DNA of 64,000 nt, taken from contig JAIFAC010000178.1 in the NCBI GenBank assembly GCA_026545765.1, positions 62,001-126,000 of the forward strand, in the 5' to 3' direction. The notes beneath the pieces are model-generated. The model had not been told where the DNA came from. It was given only the letters and a program-made list of their open reading frames with translations, and ran no database searches. How positions within the stretch are numbered: position 1 is the first letter of the stretch; every line of letters starts with the position of its first letter. This DNA comes from Plantago major. Lineage: Eukaryota > Streptophyta > Magnoliopsida > Lamiales > Plantaginaceae. The position numbers and the translations under genes were made by a program. Of the stretch, positions 11,249 through 23,385 are shown piece by piece.

Positions 11249-13075
11249 CACCAACTCAATGAGCTTAAGAGCTAGGAGATACTTTCAAAGATTGGGATTT
11301 GTTTATTTCAAATCCCGATCTCCATTTTCGCTGGCTTCTCTTAAAACGGAGAACCGAAAACAATGCTCTACAGTTTCCATGAAAAAGTAAGTATTCTGAC
11401 TTAACTTGAAATCATCATTTGCCATACATTCGCATCCATTGCATCATTCATTCACTCATTCATCCATCCATTCATTCATCATGCACGCACACATCATTTA
11501 TCAATGCTTCCTTTACTACAAGCGTGCATGATTTGTCAAGGACATGTTTCCAATTAATAAGGGGGTCCGACACCCACGAACTTATATAAGCCCGACTGCC
11601 CTCGGCATAACACGGACTCTCGCCTGCTCGATGTCCTCCTTAGACCAACCCGAAAAACCGGTTGTCATAAAAGATAACACTCCATCCCTCTTACGGATGA
11701 ACGAGTTATCCACTCACACGCATTCGTGACCATTTGGACAACCTCTCTCGGACCGCCCACAAACACATGTTGTTTTGGAAATCACAAGCCATCGCTTCTT
11801 GATGGATAAGTTGTCCAAAGGTTCAAGAGTAAAGGAGCTACAAAGATAGACAAAAGAAGACATTTTCAAACAAAGCTTCCGGCCTTCACTCTTTTTGTAT
11901 GAAATAAAGACGGAATTCAAGCATCACGTTGAGTTCTACACATATCCAAAGGACAATACAACAACATCAACAATCTTGGACTTTACAAGTGTTGAACAGA
12001 TAGTTATCTCTGGAGCAAAATAGTTAACTAAACTCGGAACAACACAAACATCAAAGTGCTGCTCGACTAGAGTCGACAGAGCGCTAGCCCAAACTACAAA
12101 TGAGAAGAGGCTCGGATTGAGCACAAATGTAAAAGAGATCCGTATCCTAGCTCCGACAAGATCTGCAAAGTCCAAAAAAAAAAAAAAGAGTTATCAGAAG
12201 CTACGGACTTCATCAGAGTAACCAAGAATCGATCCGTAGCACGACTCGGACAAGAGATCCGGATCTGTGGAATCTCGCCAAAACTCGCAAACTTGAGCAA
12301 CAACACAACACGCCTGACCGAGCACCTTCAACTACAACGCACAGAGAGACACGACCTTGGACATCAAAGTCCGGAGCAACATATCTAGATCCGAATCGAG
12401 CACAAGCTGTAAATCCGAATCAGAGTAACTTCATAATAAACAACAGAGCTTCGGACGCTTAACTCGCATAACAAGCGTGCTTGATCCGCGATCGGACACA
12501 CTCGCAAATCGGAGATCACACCAAGCGTGTCCGACACGCCGGAACTACGAAGCGCTCAAAAGCACAAGCTCCGACTTGGTGTCTCCATAGAGCTCCGAGC
12601 ACTCGGCTGATTCATTGAAGAGGGATTTGAGAAGTGGATCCGAGTAAGGTTGAGGTTGCTCAAAAGAGACAAAATGGTGGGTTTGGTAAGAAGAAGCGTA
12701 AGAAAGAACAATAAATGGCTTAAATAGCTACTACCTTCCTTTCTTCTCACCCACGGATTCTGATTACAAGCAAGCCCACTAGGCATGATTGGCCTTGGTC
12801 CACTCATCGGCCCATATCGAGATTATCTATACTCTATGCAAATGGAAGAATACATTTAAATAGAAAGGATCCATGGATTGATGGGCCGATCCGGTCCGGA
12901 CCCGATGGGCTAAAAAATACTAGATCAAAATTAATCTATTAGTGGATTTGGATTTAATTCCAAGTCCAACCAAGACCGGATACATGCCATCTTCAACTAT
13001 CTACTTGAGAAAATTCTTCTCTCCAAGGAGTGTGGCAAAGGGAAGAAGTTATATGTATGTACTCTTTCCAAATTC
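11249..13075. other. Unassigned interior of the Gypsy-type element
   Basis: No pol domain on either strand. A CATT-rich stretch lies near 11425-11480. The region is rich in CGGA/TCCG words, like the LTRs. Short minus-strand frames (for example 12556-12807) have no recognised domain. Confidence 0.6.
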
Positions 13076-13364
13076 GGATCCGACATCCGAGCGACAAAAT
13101 CTACCCGGATTTGACTCCTCGGATCCGACATCCAAGCGACAAAGTCTACCCGGACTTGACTCCTCGGATCCGACATCCAAGCGACAAAGTCTACCCGGAC
13201 TTGACTCCTCGGATCCGACATCCAAGCGACAAAGTCTACCCGGACTTGACTCCTCGGATCCGACATCCAAGCGACAAAGTCTACCCGGACTTGACTCCTC
13301 GGATCCGACATCCAAGCGACAAAGTCTACCCGGACTTGACTCATCGGATCCGACATCCAAGCGA
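13076..13364 (+). repeat. Second tandem array, 45-bp period, six full units and part of a seventh
   Basis: Units start at 13076, 13121, 13166, 13211, 13256, 13301 and 13346. Each begins GGATCCGACATCC and ends GGACTTGACTCCTC, with only a few base differences. The array sits about 260 bp before the 3' LTR, a place where plant Tat-type elements are known to generate satellite-like repeats. Confidence 0.97.
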
Positions 13365-13609
13365 TCAAATTTTCCAATGTCCTAAGCCTTCACGTTTGAC
13401 CCTATCTCGCTACAAATACCTCTTTTCCTACAGGCCGAGACGGGCCGCCTCCCGCGCGGACTGTAAGAAAAGAGGGGGGGGGGGAAGAGAGATAGAGGAA
13501 AGACAAGAGGACACGGATAGGGAAAATTTCTCTTCAAAGCTCACAAGATCGACAAAGTAGCTCCCCAGACACTATAGTTCCACAATTATCTTCTACAAAG
13601 ATACTTGGA

Positions 13610-13624
13610 AACTAGGGGGACATA
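13610..13624 (+). promoter_or_regulatory. Polypurine tract of the Gypsy-type element
   Basis: The purine-rich AACTAGGGGGACATA directly precedes the TGTTGATAC start of the 3' LTR. The same sequence recurs inside both LTRs 107 bp further on. Confidence 0.8.
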
Positions 13625-14619
13625 TGTTGATACAAAAATATGTCCAAGACGTCAAAGACATCCGAAGCTCCCTGGACACTATAGTTCCTCAACTATCTTC
13701 TACAAAGATACTTGGAAACTAGGGGGACATATGTTGATATGGAAATATGTCCAAACCGTCATAAAGGATCTAGGAACGAATCCTAAGGCATCCCAAGTCA
13801 TCCAATGGATTCGAGACACTTTGGTCCGAGCCAACGGTCCGATCCGGGCAGACCAACCATGGTCCGACCCACATTGAAAGAAAGGGACGAATGATTTGGA
13901 CCTACAAGGCCCCGACCCGGAACCATGAGTCCGACCCACCTGGTCCGAGCCTCCGGGAAAAGAGCATAAGTCAAGACCCTCTCGACCCAAGGACTCGATC
14001 CGGATGCCAACTCGGATCCAAAGATGACCATCTCATAAAGCAACCAAGCAAATGGGCACCAAAGAGTGAGGTGTCCGAACCAGAGCTCGAATCGGAAGAG
14101 TTGGACAGGTGAGAACTTCCTCACCGACATTCTGACGGTCCGGACCAAGCGTCCGGACCAACCTTTCTTCCATTTGGGCCACAGGCCTATCAAGACATTG
14201 GGCCATGGGCCTAGAGCATTGTTGGCACAATCTGGGACGGACACTTGGCGCGATCTTGTGAGCCCTCCCTTTCTCCAGGGAAACCTATAAATATGCACAT
14301 ATCCTCACAATGCAGGAGAAGTGAAGTCTTCTTCCTAGACTCTTACCTTCTCAACTATTACACAGAGTCGATCTTCAGTCGCTCTTGAGTAAAGTCTCAA
14401 ATCCGGTTTGACACTTAGCAAACCGGATCCTAACCCCCCCTCCAAGTCACTTGTGCAGGTCCTTACGCATCGCCTCTTACCAGTACGACGGTTCTTACGG
14501 GCTCTTACTCTTTGGTTCTTACAAGCAAGGTGGTTCTTACTCAAAGGTGGTCTAGGTACTTAGAGTGAAGGAAAGCAAGGAAAATTCATTAATTGGTTGG
14601 GGGACTTTTCCCCTCAACA
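13625..14619 (+). repeat. 3' LTR of the non-autonomous Gypsy-type element
   Basis: Runs from TGTTGATAC to CCCTCAACA, 995 bp. A TATA box (CTATAAATAT) lies at 14285-14294. It matches the 5' LTR along its length, with substitutions and small indels concentrated in the middle. It also holds the internal second TGTTGAT, at 13732. Confidence 0.95.
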
Positions 14620-14625
14620 TATATA

Positions 14626-14661
<36 letters not shown>

Positions 14662-14702
14662 TGTATGTATGTATGTATGTATGTATGTATGTATGTATGT
14701 AT
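14620..14702. repeat. (TA)n then (TATG)n microsatellite
   Basis: A TA run follows the LTR end directly, then about 17 copies of TATG. It is the right half of the microsatellite that received the element. A clear 5-bp target duplication cannot be read in such sequence. Confidence 0.95.
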
Positions 14703-17035
14703 CCACTCCACCCGTTAAAATTGGAGATATGCTACTACACGTCTAGAATTAAAAACAAATTATTAATATTACGCAAATATTAACATGAGCACGTATAACT
14801 TTCACTCTGAATGGAACTCTTATCATTATCATTATGAAATTATTCATGACTTTTTATATCCGAAAGTATTTTAAAATAATATAATCATGGATTACATTTG
14901 GAATTTTAATTGATCAAATTTTAATTGATGTGTAATTGATTAATAGTAACTAAATGTTAATTAAAATGTGAAAAATTGTGTTTGGTATAGAGTTAAATTT
15001 TTTATAGCTTTTATAGAGTAAAATTTTTAATTGAGGTATATTTTAGCCCTCTCTCAATTTAACTTGTAAACTATACAGGTCCATTAAAATAAAAAGTTAG
15101 GAGACTAAATAATGGCCTCTTAATTCTGATCCAAACAGTCTTAAGGACTCCTGACCTGCGTGGTGTTGGGGTGTTTGGGATTCCATGCCACGTGCCATAA
15201 CTTCAAAATTTTGGAATTGAGTCATTAATATTCATCAATTAATTATGTGTTTGATATCCCATTATTAGGTAGATTGCAGGCATTTGGTTTTACTCTTCGT
15301 ACATAAGATTAAATGCATTAATTTTTAGAAAAATGAATCTCCTACATTTTTTTTTCTTAAGGAACAACAATTCTAATCAGAGAGAAATTGTTATCATACT
15401 CCCTATCATCAATCCTTGCCGCCCCAAACTTTAACATAATGTGCTTAGGAGATCTTCAAAAATTTAATCGAGACCATATCATCCACAGATCAACAACAAC
15501 GTGAACAAACCCAAAATGCAAATTGAACTGATAAAAATCCATTTAAGCAAAAAAAGAAAAAGAAAAAGAAAAAAGATCTTTCAATTTCTCCACAAGCAAA
15601 TACAACATAAATCTGGAAAAGGAAAAATTAGAAAGCTAAGGGAGGTGTAAACCTTCATGGTAACCGATGGATGCGTAAATCCGTAGTAACGTTCTCATCA
15701 TAAGTCAATAAACCGCTAAAATCTAAATGTTATGAGATCTTGGTGCCTTTTTATTCGGTTGATCTTCCTTTTCGATGCATCCGCCAGATCCCCATTTGGA
15801 AAAAAAAAGGTGGTTCGAGATAATTAAATGGAGGAAAAGTAAGCAGAGCCTGACTTCAATAAACTGAGAAGTTGTAACGAAGAAAATGAGGCACGTCTGA
15901 TGATTAACATGACTGATATCCGAGATAATTGTGTGCCCGTGCCGTTGCTCAATAATCGATTCCCCAATATAAGAACACGTTAACCCAGCTGAATTGATGG
16001 CCTAATTCACCAATGTAGATTGGGGGACTCGGATGAGAATATACATCTTTGGAAGACGGAGATCATCAGACACCAAAAAGAAATAAAACAAAAGCAACGA
16101 AAAAAGGAACATAAAAGAAGTACAATTCTGAAAAAAAAATCAATTGGAAATTCAAATTTCGGCGTATCTTTAGTCGGCTCCTTGCCGGAACAATGAAACC
16201 ACTTTGACATTTAGATATCTCCATCAAATCTTTCTTGAATGCACTCTTCGACTGCAAACCTGATATAACTAATTACGAATTTATAGACTGCTTGTTGTTC
16301 ATATTTACGGATATTTAGGGTTACGTCATTTTAAATCTTAATATTGTTCTTAAATGCCGTATTTTCCGATCCGTATTAGAGTGAATTTGATGTTCTATTT
16401 TGATGGCATAATTTTAGTTGTGAACTTATGTATTTCTGGATTGACCATAATCCGGATTTACCAAAAATAGTGAAATCTATGTTAATTCAATTTTGAGTTT
16501 GCCGAAATGGGTGGGGGAAACATCTCAAATTCTTTCATTATTTTGATAATTTTTATTACAAATAAATCAAAAAAATCTGCCATTACTTTGGGAAAATGTT
16601 GTATAGGATTCCTTAAAAAAAAAAAAAATCCCTTTTAAAAATAGATAGACTGGCTCAATTTTAAATTTCAGATTTGACCGACTTCAATATGAATTTGGCT
16701 AGCACTAAAAAACACCTTCCGTGTATGTCAAACTTATTTTTTTGAAAAATACAACAGAATCGAAAGAATTGCAGAAAATCGTTTTCAAATGGTGAATGCT
16801 CTTGATATTAAATATTAACTACAAACGATGGATTATGTACTAATTGAGGGATTTATATTTTTATACAAACTAAAGAATTGACTTAAAATAAACAATGCAA
16901 TTGAATCTTCCATATTAACAAACATGACCATTTCAACCGTCTATCTATGTATAAAAATAAGAGTATATTATTTTCTTCTTTTTTTTTTTAAACATTCCAT
17001 AAAAAATGAAACAAATTAGTGAAAGAGGAGAGACT
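14703..17035. other. AT-rich intergenic DNA
   Basis: No supported gene. Frames such as the overlapping minus-strand ones around 16007-16257 are short and show no domain. A15- and T-runs are present near 16615 and 16980. Confidence 0.55.
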
Positions 17036-17040
17036 GCAGT

Positions 17041-18631
17041 TGTTGGTCCAGATAACGGCAAAGTAAAAGACTAGAGGGGGGGGGGGTGAATAGTCTTTTA
17101 AAACTTTTGTCGATAAACACAGTTTCTCAGATATCTGTGAAGATATTTGATACTTAATTTCAGAGAGCGGAAGACTTTCTTAAGATAAGTGCACGAGTTC
17201 AGCAAGATAAGTGTAAGTACTTTGCAACAAGTAAAACAAGTAATAAGCTGCAGAGAGTAAATAACACAAGTCTTTTTATAGTGGTATCTGAAGGTGGCGT
17301 AATCCTTCAACTAATCCACTTCGGTCTTTCTCAGACCTAGAATCCACTAAGATAAATGAGGTAACCTTACAGATATCTTTTCTTGATTCCTAAATACACT
17401 AGGTTCCCAACCAAGTGTTCCCCCTGAGTTATTCCCCGGCTTTCACGTACCAAGTACTTCAGACTCGTAAACCTTTTGAGTCGCTCTTAGTTTCCCAAAC
17501 TAAGTACTTCCCGTGCTCAATAACCTTGGAGTTATTCCTTAGTTTCCCAAACTAAGTACTTCCTGTACTCCACGTCGTTTAAGGTGTTAGTTTTAGGTTT
17601 GTTTGTCAGGTGAGCTTCTTAAATAACTTATTCAATTATTCAGATAGCTCTATGAATCAAGTATACTTAATACACTTTTCAATGTATGGTATCTTGTTCT
17701 CTACTGACCCAAGTCTATTGTAAGTGTTCCAGAGAATAAATCTCAGATATGAAATCTTAGTTCAACTCCTTCACAGATAACAATGCTCGTTAAGGATCAG
17801 GACACTTAGAACTTTTGTGCTACTTAGAATCAAGAGCTTTGGTCGCAACAGAAAGCTTGAAAGTAAGTAGTTTGCTTGAGAGAGCTTGTATGAGTATTCA
17901 GTATAAGTTCAGTGTATGTGTTCTCAAGCAGTCTAAGTGTTGATATTTATAGATGAATTTGAGTGCCGTTTGAATAGTATCCACAGTTTAACTCAAATTC
18001 AAACTATTGATATCCTAATATAGTAATCTTAGAGCTTGTCTTCTTCTTCTTCTTCGGTTACCGCTTTTGTTCGTACATTTCGTCACGCATTTAATGCATT
18101 GTACTATATTTTGTCATGTAGTGCCAACGGAACTATGCAAGCTTTCTGAGCCTTTGCACGTTCTTTTCCAGAGATCATCATAGCTCCAGATATCGTTTGT
18201 TTAAACAACTTGTTCTAATATGTTTCTTTTTCAGAAGCATATTTTATGTCCAAGGTATCTGAGTGTAGATATCTGTGGGCACTTTCCTCGTCTCAGAAAC
18301 CTTTTATTCTCAGATATCTTTTGCAACACTTGTTTCTTCAAGATATCTGGACATAGGTTTCTGAAAAACCCTTGTCTTCAGCAATCTTGTGCAGTCTTCA
18401 AATCTTCAAATCCGTTGAACTTTTCCTGCTGGATGCCTTCTTCTTGGTCTTCTTTAGAAAACAAAAAATTACATTTCGAGACCTAACATCCTATACAAGA
18501 TTTGCTAGACTATCATACTTAGTGTGTTTCCTCTTTTACAGTGTTCAAGTGAACTAAGAGTACTAATCACCTTTCTGAGCTAAGATAAGTCATTAGGTTG
18601 CTGATCAAAATCTAAACAGATATTCCTAACA
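17041..18631 (-). mobile_element. Solo LTR of a SIRE/Maximus Copia element, B-type
   Basis: It runs from TGTTGGTCC (17041) to CCTAACA (18631), 1591 bp, and aligns along its length with the LTRs of element B. It is flanked by GCAGT and TCAGT, a 4-of-5 match to a target duplication, with no internal sequence beside it. That is the product of recombination between the two LTRs of one insertion. The TATA box (minus strand) is at 17942-17952 and the leader hairpins at about 17400-17576. Confidence 0.9.
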
Positions 18632-18898
18632 TCAGTTTATATGCATTTGACTTTTCAACACAAATGAAGAAGAATTAAAAATGAATTGTTTTTTCTTCAA
18701 AATGCCACCTAGGATTTTCGCTTATATGGCATATCTCTACTTCCATTTACATCATCACTTTTATCATATATATAGATTTGTGCAAAATATATTATATTTG
18801 ATTTATTTTTGGAATTAGATAAGTAGATATTAAATTGTAGTAAAGATATTATATAGCACTAATAGGTAGGAAAGATTTGGATATGACTCTAATATGTA

Positions 18899-19055
18899 CT
18901 CTCTCCGTTTCATTAATAACTTCCTAACTTTCCTTTTTTGGCGTTTCGTTAGAAATTTTCTAACCCATAAATGAAAAGTTTTTATCCCACTAACTAATTT
19001 TTTATTATATCTATTTACTACTTTATCATCATTTTATTCCCAATTTATGTTATGT
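18899..19055. mobile_element. Left half of a Stowaway MITE, family of 4270-4540
   Basis: After a TA at 18897-18898 the sequence follows the left end of the 4270-4540 copy (CATTAATAACTTCCTAACTT, then AAATGAAAAGTTTTTA). The right terminus is missing. Confidence 0.75.
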
Positions 19056-19259
19056 GATTGGGTGATGAGGTCATAACATATATGGTGGTGTTACTTGTCT
19101 GTTTCGATTTGCTGGTTCATAATTATAATTGTTTGAGGTATGGCATGATGATATTTGATACTGTTACGCATACATTTAGATCATCCATTCACGAATTAAA
19201 ATTTAGAATCATGCATTCACTTTAATAAGATGTTAAGAGTTTAATGTAAAGTAAGTTTC

Positions 19260-19988
19260 CATGTTAAAGTTAAGTAAATGGGCTTGTAGGTGAGTATCCT
19301 GGTATTTGTGGCGCATTTATTATTCCATGTTCAGCGGATAGGGACCAAGGTCCTGAGGCCGTCAGTTTTTATTTATTTCAACGGATAGGGCCACGAATGT
19401 GACCTGAGGCCGGCAGATAGCCACCATGGCCAGGATAGGAACTTACGATGCCAAGTGAGCTCGCGATCATGTTATGTTTTAAGACATTTAAAGATAAAAC
19501 TTCAAGTTCAAGTTTCAAGTTAAAGAGTTTTCAAGAAAAACAAGTTCAAGTGTTTAGAGTCAGGTTAGGTCATAGGGTTGCATTGCATTAATCAAGATTA
19601 AAAGACTTAAAAGACATGAAGATAGAACTTTAGGTCATGGCACGTGCATGAAATTTGCTCAGCCAGTGGTCACGGCTGACCCCTTTCTAAATATCAATTT
19701 TAGGTATGAAGCCAAGCTATCAGAGTGGAGCGTTGCCGGAGCAGTGATCACTACCAAAAGAATCTTTACAATTTTAAGTTTCATGTATTTAGAACTTTGT
19801 ACTCAAGCTTTTATGATTTTACTAGTTCACGAATTAGTATCAATAATTTCAGGTTAATTCTTTGATGCTCAAAGCGTCCAGTAACGTTTTAAAATTTTAT
19901 AATTCAAGTTCATCGAATTTTCAAGCTCACGAACTAGCGCGAGTCACATTTTACTTAGTTCGTCTATTAAAAATCAGGGCGCTATAGG
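19260..19988 (+). repeat. Possible Ty3/Gypsy (Tekay/Del-like) LTR remnant
   Basis: The stretch contains phrases I associate with chromovirus LTRs: GTGGTCACGGCTGACCCC followed by GTATGAAGCCAAGC and GTGATCACTACCAAAA, and an ending near CAGGGCGCTATA. There is no internal sequence or clear target duplication. This is a recollection-based resemblance and both edges are uncertain. Confidence 0.35.
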
Positions 19989-20204
19989 TAGTATGTATAA
20001 TAGTGGACAAAAGTCCTGAAGTATCTTTTCGTCATAGAATAAAATGGAAAAATTCTAGGCAAAGATCATTTGCCACGAAATATTACAAAAAAAGATCAAA
20101 CATGCATTAATACAATGTTGTAACTTAGAGATTGCTGAGTTAATATAAGGGGCCTTAATATAATGTTGTAACTCATCGAGTTATAAGTATATACTACTAC
20201 TAAC

Positions 20205-20221
20205 CCGTGGCGATGCCACGG
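20205..20221. other. Short perfect hairpin
   Basis: CCGTGGC and GCCACGG flank a 3-base loop. It starts a stretch that resembles 3850-3990 further along, so it may mark the end of a dispersed repeat. Confidence 0.5.
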
Positions 20222-20518
20222 TATAGTGTACTTTTAATAATAAATAAATATGTGAGGATTAAATAAATTAATCGAGAAAATACGATAGTCAAAATTCCTT
20301 GTAGACAACGTTGGTCGTGGTGTCGGTCGGTAGTCATTTTTCATCTAATATTATATCACTAAGTGTTTATTTATGTTAACTATAGAGAATGTAAAAATAG
20401 GGTCCTACCGTACCCGACTTGTTAATTAGTAATAGGTACATGTTTTTTCTACAAAAAAAATATATCCCTCAAACGGAACCAAAATAAAATATAAAAGTAT
20501 ACAACACAATCAATAGGG

Positions 20519-20710
20519 TTGTTCACAACAATCTCGCAGCGATATGTGGTCACCCCACCACATACACACACAAAAAAATATTATACAAACATAATTTCAC
20601 ATGTTACGGTTGTTTTTTTCCAACTCACCGGTTCCCAGCAACCCCGCGGTGGTATGCATCACCCCACCAAAGACCCAAAAATTATTATTCTACGAACATA
20701 ATTTTGCATT
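20519..20710. repeat. Two diverged direct copies of an about 80-bp unit
   Basis: Copies at about 20519-20600 and 20628-20710 share GCAGCGATATGTGGTCACCC-like text (GCGGTGGTATGCATCACCCC in the second), then an A-rich stretch and ACATAATTT. Divergence is substantial. Confidence 0.65.
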
Positions 20711-20725
20711 CCCCCCCCCCGGGAT

Positions 20726-21040
20726 CCCGTTATGGATGAAGAAACTAAAGAGAAGATAGAAGAGAGTTTCCCCGCCTAGAGAGTAACTGCCCCCCTCCCC
20801 TCCCGGCCCGTCATGGAGATCAAGAAAGTACAAAGAAGATCGAAGACATTTTCCCCGCCTAGAGAGTATCAGCTGATCCCCCCTGCGCGTTATGGAGATC
20901 GGAAAAGTAGAGAGAAGATAGAAGAGAGTTTCCCCACCTAGAGAGTATCAGATCCCCAGTCCGTTATGTATCAAGAAAGTAGAAAGAAGATTGAAGAGAG
21001 TTTCGCCGTCTAGAGAGTATATGCAGACTCCCCCCCCGGA
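20726..21040. repeat. Minisatellite, four units of 73-81 bp
   Basis: Units begin near 20726, 20807, 20885 and 20961. Each holds CGTTATGGA (or a close variant), GAAAGTAGAAAGAAGAT, GAAGAGAGTTTCCCCGCC and TAGAGAGTAT, and ends in a C-rich tract of variable length. Confidence 0.9.
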
Positions 21041-23242
21041 AAAAATGTAGTTTTTACTAACTTAATCATAAAATGTTGTTGTCGGATCTTGTAACAAAGT
21101 TATGGAACAGGTTCGAGTATATACCAGACCGGACCTAAACATCATTATTTCGAACGGGGTTGAAATTCGGTTTGGATAGAATCTGTCCTTCCAGCCAGAG
21201 ATCGTAGAGAAGGGAAACCTTCTACCTCATCCTACCGATCGAATCTTATACATAAAGAAAATGAAATTGAAAGTCTTCACATGTAAAATGTTGTTGATAG
21301 ACATGTAAAGATCAACACACCACCAATTAGCTCACGTGTGTCTCTTCTATCTTCTGGAACTGAAAAGGGCACATCTAGTACACGATTCATAGAACATTCT
21401 TAGAAAATCAGTTGAAGGAACTATGTCAAGCATAGATCCAAAGGTCCTCCTATATGGATTCATGCCCATTAAGAAAATTAGTGTGTGTGGTGATTTTGAT
21501 GGAATATGGAATTTAGAAGATTTGATTGATCACATTTATAAATGGTTACAAAGGTTGAATATCATTGGCAGAATTATGTAACCAAAATTGATTAAAATTG
21601 TAAATGTAACAGAACCAATTATGCATTAACTTGGAATCAAAAATAAATTTATCCTGATTATAATTGTTCTGTAATCTTTTAATCCAAAAAAATGAAAGTA
21701 TTTCTCGCATTAATTTGAGTCCAAAGTACTATAGCTAGAATTGATAATAAAAACTGGTCTTTATAATATATGGATAGATCTCATCTTCACGTGCCTAAAA
21801 ATTGAAAATTAATTTATTACTTCATTCTTTACCTTCTCACATCTTCTACTTTATTCACTATCTCCTATGATTATTCATTATCTTTCATACATAAGTATTT
21901 AGAGAAAAGTCGAAACCTAAATTCAAAAATAAAAAGAAACGTAGAGGGTTAATACAACTTAAAATGAATTTATTCTTACATTAATTTTGTATTAGAAAAT
22001 GTCCAAGTAATTAGAAAGCGCTCCAAGTATCATTTATGCACATGAGGATCATGTGTGGATAAGATATAATTTATACGAAAGTGCCAAGAATAACCGAAAG
22101 TGTAGAAATGGTATGGTCGTATGGATAAGATATAATTTATTGAATAAGAAAAAAATAAAATAATGGAATTTTAAAAATTAAAAATGACTCATTAAAACAC
22201 ATTATAAATAATTAACGTAGCATCAAGCGTTCGAAAAGATACTCATTTTAAATAGTTTAGCATCAAACATTCTGGACAAACTAAAATATACGACTATTTT
22301 GATTATCCTCATATATATGCCAAAAAATATTCCCTCTGATGGAAAATGCTAAGTAATCTGGGAAAAAAAAAGGAAGAAACAATTCAAAGCTAAGAGATAT
22401 GCAAATCCAATCATACAATACTAGAGGGATATGCAAGTGAGATCTTGCAGCAAGAGACATACTCATTAACAAACTTAAAAATTTACATAATTGTGGATTA
22501 AAGTTCAAAAAACTAGATGATGCAGGAACAAACAAAACAATAGTGGCATCAGTTATATGCATGCTCTCAAGCTAATTGATGAGATTATGAGTTGAAATGG
22601 AGTTTCTGCATAAATTAAGTAGCAACACAGTCACTTTAAGGTTACAAAACAGTCTCATAAGAAGAGATGTGTTGCTAAATATGGAACTAACATAACATAA
22701 TTCAATCTAAGTAAATAAGAAAAGGGTAGAAAAATTTCCTAGAAAAAGGAGTAATAATACCTGAAATTGTGCCTCGGTCAAGAAGCATTGTCTATAGTAC
22801 TATTAATCTATCATATTAAAAATAAAAAAAAAATACATATATGCATATACAGGTGAGTCGGGTGGGTTGGTGGTTGCCAATCATACCCACTCCGCCTAAA
22901 GGGGTGATAAATTTTAACTGCAAGGTTTGGCTAAAACACTAACCGACGGGGTAGTCAAGGGCGAAATGGCGGTTCCATGTGATGGTTATTTTTTATGTAC
23001 ACCCCTACTTAATGGGATTTCCTAAGATTTAAACATTTAACGGATGAATTGTTGTCAAATGATTTTACGAATTATTTTTTGCTTGATTCTGAAATAATTT
23101 GATTTTAAACGAAATTAACTAGTGTTTGGTAAGAATCCGTTTCAAATTGTAAAATTATAAACTTTAGTGTAGGAATAAATTACCATAATAAGTTAGTTAT
23201 AATTAAAAAAAATTCCTAGCTAGTACCGTACATCTTAAAGCA

Positions 23243-23385
23243 CTCCCTCCGCAATAAATAAATGTCTTGTTTGGTTTTAAATAATTTTCGATGTCAATTT
23301 TGATAAAAAAAATACTTTTAAATTATACCGAAAAATATTTTATGAAAGTACACTTTCTATACTTTGTTAATACTCCCTCCCATGT
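23243..23385. mobile_element. Stowaway-like MITE fragment
   Basis: CTCCCTCCGCAATAAATAAA starts the fragment, and a second CTCCCTCCCATGTAC lies near 23373. It is AT-rich and non-coding. The edges are uncertain. Confidence 0.5.

Larger units (their letters stand above)
8878..14619 (+). mobile_element. Non-autonomous Ty3/Gypsy-type LTR element (LARD/TR-GAG-like)
   Basis: Two direct 995-bp LTRs (8878-9872, 13625-14619) enclose about 3.75 kb. A TGGCGCC-type primer-binding site follows the first LTR and a polypurine tract precedes the second, giving plus orientation. The interior has a gag-like remnant, a 45-bp-period array (10586-11248), about 1.8 kb of unassigned DNA, and a second 45-bp array (13076-13364). 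I find no protease, reverse transcriptase, RNase H or integrase motif on either strand, so it would depend on a partner. LTR differences look like several percent by eye. The primer type and layout suggest the Tat/Athila side of Ty3/Gypsy, by inference. Confidence 0.85.

Noticed and set aside
10482-11390. Several overlapping long ORFs on both strands as a Ser/Pro-rich protein gene
   Set aside because: All frames stay open because the unit is 45 bp. This is a repeat effect inside a transposon, not evidence of translation.
12997-13560. CRISPR-like array of identical repeats
   Set aside because: The 45-bp units are directly abutting with no unique spacers, and the setting is a plant LTR element.
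14565-14783. Small protein with repeated YVCM residues
   Set aside because: Translation of the (TATG)n microsatellite.
20205-20221. Helitron 3' end
   Set aside because: The hairpin is present but no CTRR end follows at the expected distance and no partner end is seen.
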